NCBI GenBank assembly: GCA_034509755.1
Contig: CM067559.1
Coordinates: 32,602,032 to 32,666,031, forward strand
Origin: Anisodus tanguticus
Lineage: Eukaryota; Streptophyta; Magnoliopsida; Solanales; Solanaceae
DNA length: 64,000 nucleotides
Direction: 5' to 3'
In this document: piece by piece, positions 56,800 through 64,000 of the stretch
How the letters are laid out: every line of letters begins with the position of its first letter
Numbering within the stretch: the stretch's first letter is position 1
Position numbers and translations under genes: made by a program
The notes under the pieces: generated by a model
Databases searched by the model: none
The model's input: only the letters and a program-made list of their open reading frames with translations
Told to the model about the DNA's origin: nothing

Positions 56800-57075
56800 T
56801 TATATACAAAAGGCATGCACATTATGTATATATGTATATGAAAGTGTATAATGTGTAGGTATATACATTAAAAAATATAATTATACAATATTATACACGA
56901 AATACACACTTATACATATTTATATATAATTATACAATATTATATAAGTGGGTATAAAATATAGATTTGGATTGATTTTGAATAAGAATTGCACTTTTAT
57001 ACAAAACAGAAACAGTGTATATGGGTATATAAAAATGTATAATAATATATAAGACGTGTGTATACACCCATATAA
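56800..57075. repeat. TATAC-rich low-complexity sequence
   Basis: Runs of TATAC, TATATATA and TGTATA variants on both strands, including GTGTGTATACAC at about 57055. No coding content. Confidence 0.55.
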
Positions 57076-57084
57076 ACTATTATA

Positions 57085-57580
57085 CAAAAGCTAACTGCAA
57101 CACCACCAACTCCCGTCGTATACACCACCAACCCAAAACCTTTATCTTCGAAACTGTTAAACCTGCGACCAGTCAAAGCCACCGCCATCGCATTTCCAAA
57201 CCCAACAATACTTGAAAGCATGTGAAGTGTCCCAGATCAGCCGTAATAGCTAAATCTGCCTCTTTCATTTAGAAAAATGCATCAGAACAACAATACCTAA
57301 TATCACATGTAGTAGTTATATCAATAGCACCACCGATACACGAACCATGAACAACTGCAATCACCGGTTTACAGTAACACTCTGAGGTATTAATAGTCTC
57401 TTGTAGGAACTTGATGTGTCGTCGGAGCCTCTCAACTTTGTGGCCGCAATCGGCGGCGTAGGTTTCTTTGAAGACGTCGGATAGGGTTTGGAGGTTGATG
57501 CTGGAGCAGAAGTGCTTGCCGGAATCGGCGAGGATGAGATGATGACTACGATATTAAGGGTTTTGATCGACGACGGAGCA
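57085..57580 (-). pseudogene. Dienoyl-CoA isomerase (DCI1-like, crotonase family) pseudogene
   Basis: The minus strand, read across frames, gives DSGKHFCSSINLQTLSDV, KVERLRRHIKFLQETI, YCKPVIAVVHGSCIGGAIDI, TTTCDIRYCCSDAFF, a stop, KEADLAITADLG, then in another frame LSSIVGFGNAMAVALTGRRF and EDKGFGLV. These are consecutive blocks of plant peroxisomal delta(3,5)-delta(2,4)-dienoyl-CoA isomerase, which acts in beta-oxidation of unsaturated fatty acids. The crotonase oxyanion-hole block (HGxCIGG) is visible. The N-terminal third and the C-terminus are missing, there are at least two frameshifts and one stop, and no intron interrupts the ~500 bp. A retrocopy or captured fragment is likely; no poly(A) is visible. 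Confidence 0.8.
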
Positions 57581-57691
57581 GTAGCTGCCACCAACCATTG
57601 TCGAAGATCACGTCAGAGCTCTAGCGAAAACCACGAGCAATACCACTTCGCTCACCACCACCAGATTTGAGAGATAGAGCGAGAGAGAGGA

Positions 57692-57760
57692 GTGGGTCAT
57701 TTCTTGTAAGATTTAAAAAAGGTGGGTCATTTCTTGTAAGATTTAAAAAAGGTGGGTCAA
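57692..57760. repeat. 30-bp tandem duplication
   Basis: GTGGGTCATTTCTTGTAAGA followed by TTTAAAAAAG occurs twice in a row, with a third partial start (GTGGGTCAATTTT). Confidence 0.9.
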
Positions 57761-59047
57761 TTTTATTAGCATCGTTACCCTAAATCCTAATTAACATACA
57801 ACGTAATTATTTCATATATTAATGCCTACTTTTTACCACTTATAAAGGAAAAAATAAATTAGTTACAATTAAAAAAAATTATTATTATTTTCTTATACTC
57901 ATTATTTGACATTTTTAATTAATAACTAATTGCATTGTTTTTAATTTTCCAAAAGTGTAATACATTAAGAAGAGCAGTAAGTGAGTACGGATGCATTAAA
58001 TACCATTTCAAATCTTTTTAATATGAAAATTCATAATTTTCTTGTATATTGACAAGGAATAATTTTTCTTTCCAAAATTTTAAATTTTATTTTCAATATC
58101 TCAAGTTACAATTAATTTTAATTCTGCACCAGAAGCCTTCTTATAACCACTAAAAAAATTACTTATGTGAAAAAGATTATAATTTATATTTAAAAAAGTT
58201 TATTATTTCCTTGTATGTCCATGTCATTAGAAATATAGTAAATCTCCTTTCTAAGTATTTAAGTTTTAAGTTAAAATTTTCAAGTTTTTGTCACTAGAAC
58301 TTTGCATACTATTTTAGAACTTTAAATTACTTAAATCTTCACTGGCGTTTGATCATAGATTTTGGATCAGATATTATAAATTTATCTTTAATTATCTTTC
58401 TGACTGTGAAATTTGATCAAATTTTAAAATTTTATTTTAAAAATATTTTCAAGTTCCAAAATTTTGATCAAACCAGTTTCTTAGAGAAATTTCACTTTCA
58501 CTCAGAAAATCTCAAAAACATTTGAAGTTTATATCTATCAACAAGATTTTTTACAGTGATAACTAATGTATTGCAACAAATGGCTAACATTTTATTAACT
58601 TAAGAGAACTTCCCTATAAATAAGTATTATGAAGAAATGTCTGTTGTGAAAGTAAAAGGTTTATCTCTTGTAAGAACACTAAAGCTATAAACTATAATCA
58701 TGAAAATAAGATCCAGATTTTCGCATACCATATAAATTACTATTGTCATTGATCCATCCACTGATGCTATGAATCAGACTTCTACTCAAAACTGTGTGAA
58801 TAACATAAAACCTTTTAGTCTAAAATTGGTGTAATATATAGTTGCGCATGCGCAACGTTTGTGTTAATATCACTGAAATAGTTCAGAATGAAAACGCCCT
58901 TCTAAGGAGAAAGGCTTGTGTGATGAAGAAGACAACAGAGCTTTCCATTCTCTGCGACGTCAAGGATTGTGCTATTCTTGTTGATTTAAACGGTTCCATC
59001 GAAACTTGGTCATAAAGCCAAACTGATCATTACCGACAAAAACGGAA
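57761..59047. other. AT-rich non-coding region
   Basis: Very AT-rich and without recognisable genes. GCGCATGCGC at about 58843 is a 10-bp palindrome. GGCTTGTGTGATGAAGAAG (58913) and the following CTGCGACGTCAAGG resemble a short coding fragment, possibly a MADS-like piece (LSILCDVKD), but are too short and broken to call. Confidence 0.4.
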
Positions 59048-59339
59048 AGAAATAATCCCCTTGATTATTTTCATTCATTGAAAGAGTATATATACAATTT
59101 ACATATTTCCATAATAGGAGAATCTTATTCTTATTCTATTCCTAAAACCTTATTCTACTTGAACACTAACTATACAATTATGGTAATAAAAATATTATGA
59201 TAAGTGTACAATACTAATTACACTACAGCATTACCTGAACTAGGAGACTAAAATATTACCTAAATTATATACAAAAACCGAGGCCAATATACATAGGATA
59301 TACACGTGTATATCGTGTATATCTTATGGATATTTAACA
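59048..59339 (-). repeat. 3' LTR of the third copia element
   Basis: On the minus strand it starts TGTTAAATATCC right after the polypurine-like TGCGGGGGTG and ends near AATCAAGGGGATTATTT. The inner end is firm; the outer end is placed by similarity with the 3.8-kb LTR. The short palindromic repeat TATACACGTGTATA lies near its start. Confidence 0.65.
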
Positions 59340-59392
59340 CACCCCCGCAGTCATAGAGGACGGTCTTTGAACGCTGACTGTCCCTAAAATCT

Positions 59393-59893
59393 TCAAAAAG
59401 GACCGAAGGAAGACCCTTTGTAAAGATGTCGGCAACTTGATACCTGGACGGGACATGGCAGACGTGTACTTGACCACGGTTCGCGAACAAAGTGAATGTC
59501 CATCTCGATATGTTTAGTGCGTTGGTGCTGAACCGGATTACCAAAAAAGTAGATGGCACTAACATTATCACAATAAACCAACGTCGCCTTCTGAATAGGA
59601 CAATGAAGCTTTAACAGCAAATTACGTAACCAACACGATTCCGAGACCACATTAGCTACCCCTCGATACTCGGCCTCAGCACTGGAGCGGGACAAAGTCG
59701 ACTGACGTTTCGCAGACCAAGAGACCAAGTTATTGCCAAGAAACATACAATAGCCAGACGTAGACCGTCTGGTGTCCGGACAGCCACCCCAATCAGCATC
59801 TGTATACGAGACAAGTGTGGACGTCGATGAAGGATATAAATGCAAGTCATAGTTAAGTGTACCCTGAATATACCGAATGATGTGTGAGCGCAT
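59393..59893 (-). pseudogene. copia RNase H relic
   Basis: Contains YTDADWGGCPDTRRSTSGYC, SAKRQSTLSRSSAEAEYRG and VYCDNVSAIYFFGNPVQHQR, the RNase H core with Asp, Glu and Asp in place. The final RGQVHVCHVPSRYQVADIFT block is in a second frame (59571-59260), so a frameshift separates the C-terminus. Confidence 0.85.
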
Positions 59894-59975
59894 TCATGTG
59901 GTTAACCCTGGGATCATGCATAAACAAACACACCTGATGTACGACATACGTAATATCTGATCTCGTGAATGTGAG

Positions 59976-60815
59976 TTACTGAAGGGCCCCTGCAAGACTG
60001 CGATAGCGGGTCGAATCCTTGTATGGAGCGCCGGCTGTAGCACCCAATTTAGGTGTAGTATCAACTGGAGTGGAAGTGGACTTATAGGATGACATCTCAT
60101 CCCTCTCAATGATCTCGGCTGTATACTTCCTCTGTGATAAGAACAATCCACCTGCATGACGAGTGACAACAATCCCCAAAAAATAACTCAAGGATCATAA
60201 GTCTTTCATAGCAAACTCAGAGCTGAGCATTGTCATGATAGACTGGCGTAAGGCATCGGAAGAGGCAGTCAAAATAATATCATCCACATATAATAGTATA
60301 TAAGCCAAGGACGAACCACGACGATATATGAACAAGGAATTATCCGACCTGCTGTGAGTGAACTCAATAGTCGAAACATAGTCGGCAAACCTCTTATACC
60401 AGGCCCGTAGAGACTGCTTAAGCCCATATAAGAACTTTTTCAACAAACATACATGATTATGATATTTGGGATCCCTAAATCCCCAAAGGTTGATGCATAT
60501 AAACTGTTTCCTTGAGATCACCATATAAGATAGCATTCTTCACATCTAACTGATGAATGTGCCATGCTTTCGAAAGAGCCAAGCTGAGCACAGTGCGAAT
60601 GGTAGCCGACTTGACCACCAGACTAAACGTCTCCCCACAATCCACACCAACCTGTTGAATCTTACCATCACCCACAAGCCGCGCCTTATGTCGTGCAAAT
60701 GAACCATCTGAATTGTCCTTATGAGCAAAAATTCACATAAACCTAATAATATTAATACCAGATAGACGGGGCACCAACTCCCACGTCTTATTATCAATAA
60801 GAGCATTATATTCAT
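59976..60815 (-). pseudogene. copia reverse transcriptase relic
   Basis: Pieces in order: GDGKIQQVGVDCGETFSLVV and SATIRTVLSLALSKAWHIHQ (60675-60475), VCLLKKFLYGLKQSLRAW, then AYILLYVDDIILTASSD with the intact YVDD (60536-60195), and MSYFLGIVVTRHAGGLFLSQ (60191-59976). Frame changes separate the pieces. Confidence 0.85.
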
Positions 60816-61389
60816 CGGTCATAGCAATTTTCCAATTCGGGTCATTTAGGACAAACACGGAATTACGAGGTAAGGGTGATTTAAGTACATTAGAATGTAA
60901 ATTAAAATGTCTTTTCGATTTAAAAATATCCCGTTGACTACGAGTGACTGGTCTATGACTCGGGGAAGAACTGGGCGGATTTTGAGAATTTTCTGGACTC
61001 GAAAAGGACCGGCCAGCAGGAAGTGGGCCTGCTGGCCCCGATCTGGACTCGGAAATAGAACCTGACGCCGAGACTGGCCCAGATTCTGGATTGGGCTCGA
61101 CAATTGGTCCAGTTACGGAAACTGGGGCAGAACCTAGCCCAAGTCCAGAACTGGAAAATGAGGGTGGAATCGGGACTGTAGAACCAGCGGGCAGTGGGCC
61201 CGCTGGCGGATTTGGGGTGCGGGACATGTCCGAAAAATGGTGAGTAATATACGGGGATATACCATCATCCAAAAAATTATACGAACTAGGCACGGGATTA
61301 CTAATCTTAGCAAATGGAAATTGAGATTCATCAAAAATTACATGGCGACTAATGATGATTTTATTAGATGACAAATCAAAACATTTCAT
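60733..61389 (-). pseudogene. copia integrase-RT linker relic
   Basis: Open for 218 codons, from KCFDLSSNKIIISRHVIFDE to NKTWELVPRLSG. It is mainly a Ser/Pro/Gly-rich linker with repeated AGPLPAG motifs, then RPVTRSQRDIF, as in the fragment at the left edge of the window. This shows where the RT-side truncation at 669 falls. Confidence 0.8.
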
Positions 61390-61390
61390 C

Positions 61391-64000
61391 CGATTAAAGG
61401 AATCTTAAAATACCTTCAGTACAGTAATGGCATACAGTGGCAGCCTCACACATATAACACATCCTTTTACATGACTTATATCAATATTCAGTAGCATACA
61501 TGGACATTTTACAGTTCGAACATCAAATTAGCAGTGTTCATGCTGTCCTAGAGTGAATACAGTAGGGGGACACTTCTTTTAAAGCTTGTATCAACATGGT
61601 TATGTTCAACATTTCTCAGACAAGAAAGGCATAGCAGGAAACAAAGGGGAGAAGGGGAGATGCTATAGAATCAGACAAAATACAATATTTCCATCAATTT
61701 CACATATAGTTTCTCATCTGCATAAGAGCATGGAGTATACTACTCAGCTTGTTTACTTACTATTATACTTAGAATCTTAAAAGGAAAAATACACATGGAA
61801 AATGCAGAAACAGGCCAGGGAAAGGTATAAAAAAGGCTTCACATGGTCAAGACAAGCATGCACTTTGGCCTAACAGTCTAAACATGACATACATATGATG
61901 GTAAACATTGTATCATGATTAAAAGAGTTCCCCATGAACACCATACTGATTTAAAGCATAACAGAAGCAGGCTATCACATGAAACAAAAACATGCATGCT
62001 CAGTATTGTCACTATTTACAGACTCCAGCATCTAACCTCAACAATGTCATTTTTCACATAGTATTCCCTCTTTTCCCTTATCCTTAGGTGATCAACTGAT
62101 TCTTTTATTTTAATAGGCAGTGTTAGTTCAAAACTCATGAAGAAACCTGACCTTTTACCCCTTTTGAAAATTCTTAATCATTTCCTGACTTTATCTGAAC
62201 AACTAGATTGTACTAACATGTACAGGTTTGCCTATTTTCCAAGGGTAAAGGAAGTGTTGTCCTTCACACAAGCTTTTAAAACACTATCCTCCTAAGCATG
62301 ATTATTTATTCAACAACAGTTCAAACAATCGACATACTTGCATATGGAGGACAATTTGGTGCAAACAGAGTAAAATGAACATGGTGATTACTGATTTCAT
62401 GGTAGTCAATTATAAGCCAGTACTGATAACATATGGGCATATAGGATCTAAACTCAACTTAGGCAAAGGAAAATATTCAAATCATATGAATGAGTAAACA
62501 CAGAAGGAAACCAATTCAGATACAAGTGATGCTATTGAGTGAAGTCCTGTCTGGTATGCTTTATGACAAATCCTATTCCAACACTCAAAATGAAACAAAG
62601 TTCAAAACCAAAATGTTTATGCAGATGTACACACCTTTTAAGCATATAACAACTCTTATACACTAATAAAACAAGTGATTAGTCATTTTTTGAGACATAA
62701 CAGATCTGTACTTAGAGTTTAAATGATCAGTTCATCAAACCAACATCTCATATGAACACAAAAGGAGGAAGGGGATCGGTATGAATCAATTAAGACATAT
62801 TAGTGAGGAAAAGACACTATTTCAAACTCCTGGAACTTATTATATCATTTACTCTTAAACTTAATGGGAAGGTTCACTCAAACAAGATCACACTCCACAT
62901 GAATGGAACACATATTATCATGATAGGACCTTAGCACAAGCAGACAGACTGAACATCAGGAGAAAACATGTGCATATGGGCATAATTGAACAACAAATGC
63001 ATTTGACTTAGCATGACTACTGTAGGATCCCCAAAACATGTAAAAGCAGTTCAGACAAACATACAAAACCCATTTAAATAACCCAAACCAGCACTGATGC
63101 ATTCATGAGTCACAAAGGGACATCAGATAAGTATACAACCAATATTGATAAGTTTATAACCATTTGCAAAGTTAAATAAGCACCTATGCTGCACTAAACT
63201 CAAATTAGTTGAAGGCTACCAGTGAATATTCATTAAAGGATTACAACAGAGGCATATTGACCCAATATAGAACCACTAAGCATATTTTTTTGTCAAGGTC
63301 CAAATAACTACACTAAATAGCTTCATACCATTTCAAGTCTATTTTTAACATAATGGGAATCTAGATTATTGAACTAAACTTATGTTGGAACATTTGATTA
63401 GGCTTATACTGTTAATGAAACAGTAAGTGGTAAATCCTATGAGTATTTTATGCCGAATCAGATGTCAAATGGATTCTTAAGCATGTTGATGATGTATTAA
63501 GCTACAGTAGCATTAAACATTCAAAATATTATAGAATTAGGCACTTTAAGAATCATATCCCTATATGCTTAAACTAAACCCCACTTGAATCAAGATATGT
63601 AACCACATGAACTGCTAATGAACATCAGAAGGGCAAGATAAGCATATAACTAACAGATAAGTGATTAAGCTAATCTAAACAAGTGATTGATACTATTTTG
63701 ACAGTAAAGGGATGGCATGTTTACACAACAAATGAACTACACAAAACCAACCTAAGCTAACACATGAACTTGTTAAACTAGTCATGCTTAAAGACGGATC
63801 AACCATAAAAGCATTAATTAACACTAAACTAAATCAAAACTAATCATTCATATACAACAACCACTAACTTAATCACATAATCACTTAATAATATCATATT
63901 CAACTAAACAGAGCAAATCCCTAATAGTAAACCTACAAACAGACTAAACTGACAACTAATCTAACATAATCACACACAAACACATATAATCATACGAACA
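61391..64000. other. CpG-depleted non-coding DNA
   Basis: No coding region or recognisable transposon end. The plus strand is A-rich, with many CATATAA, AACATG and CAGAC words. By eye only about seven CpG dinucleotides occur in 2.6 kb, while CA/TG are abundant, as expected for DNA methylated over long periods. Probably an old non-coding part of a retrotransposon, but I cannot name the family. Confidence 0.45.

Larger units (their letters stand above)
59048..61390 (-). mobile_element. Ty1/copia element, 5'-truncated, with 3' LTR
   Basis: On the minus strand: end of integrase/linker from 61389 (KCFDLSSNKIIISRHVIF), RT (60815-60195), RNase H (59893-59393), polypurine tract and 3' LTR (59339-59048). 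gag, protease and most of integrase are absent. Same family as the copies at 0.7-4 kb and 48-53 kb (for example SRSSAEAEYRGVAN, CPIQKATLVYCDN, NPVQHQRTKH). Frameshifts and stops throughout. Confidence 0.88.

Noticed and set aside
57361..57670. Small frames on both strands (Ser/Pro/Thr-rich and Ala-rich)
   Set aside because: They are out-of-frame readings of the dienoyl-CoA isomerase relic.
58843..58990. Short coding-like piece (TELSILCDVKD) after a GCGCATGCGC palindrome, possibly MADS-box derived
   Set aside because: Only about a dozen residues match and the frame is broken soon after; too little to call a gene or pseudogene.
1..61390. Endogenous pararetrovirus (caulimovirid) origin of the RT sequences
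   Set aside because: Domain order is gag-protease-integrase-RT-RNase H with LTRs and copia wording (integrase before RT). No movement or coat protein was seen.

Overview
The window looks like nuclear DNA of a flowering plant, most likely a member of the Solanaceae. It is AT-rich, has one intron-bearing housekeeping gene, one CC-NBS-LRR resistance-gene relic, and is otherwise dominated by nested, decayed transposons. The family is suggested by short retroposon tails ending in (TTG)n, by copia and gypsy LTR sequence of a familiar solanaceous type, and by the Rpi-blb1/RGA2-like resistance gene. No rRNA, tRNA or CRISPR was recognised.

Layout. 1-4035: two Ty1/copia fragments of one family in opposite orientation, joined tail to tail near position 670. 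4927-5281: a MITE with terminal inverted repeats. 5254-21866: a tandem array of seven ~2.37-kb units, each carrying a copia LTR end, primer-binding site, a dead gag and the first ~1 kb of an LTR-type element inserted into that gag. 20901-25353: the whole of that insertion, flanked by a near-perfect 5-bp target duplication, after which the gag resumes (25354-25543). 26883-27221: a Tourist-like MITE. 28320-31930: gypsy-type non-coding LTR sequence. 32675-33926: a 1.25-kb foldback next to an RNase-H-like relic. 35395-36850: a terminal-inverted-repeat element containing a 133-bp retroposon with a 16-bp target duplication.

37210-44193 (+): a complete mRNA cap guanine-N7 methyltransferase gene in 13 coding exons (373 residues predicted). 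Its first intron holds a Stowaway MITE, a retroposon tail and a degenerate tandem repeat. 45217-48018 (-): a CC-NBS-LRR gene, full length except for one in-frame stop just after the P-loop region. 48130-53077 (+): a near full-length copia element with both LTRs, inserted 112 bp upstream of the resistance-gene ATG, with several disabling mutations. 54120-55054: a 935-bp hAT-like non-autonomous element with a perfect 8-bp target duplication. 57085-57580 (-): an intronless, frameshifted relic of a peroxisomal dienoyl-CoA isomerase gene. 59050-61390 (-): a third, 5'-truncated copia copy. 61391-64000: CpG-depleted non-coding DNA.

The most notable observation is in the array. The seven units are almost identical, and nearly all differences between them fall on CAG/CTG trinucleotides, often as multi-base substitutions or small indels. 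This looks like a footprint of CHG cytosine methylation, either as systematic base-calling error at modified bases or, less likely, as a real mutational process. Array reading frames should therefore not be trusted at base level.
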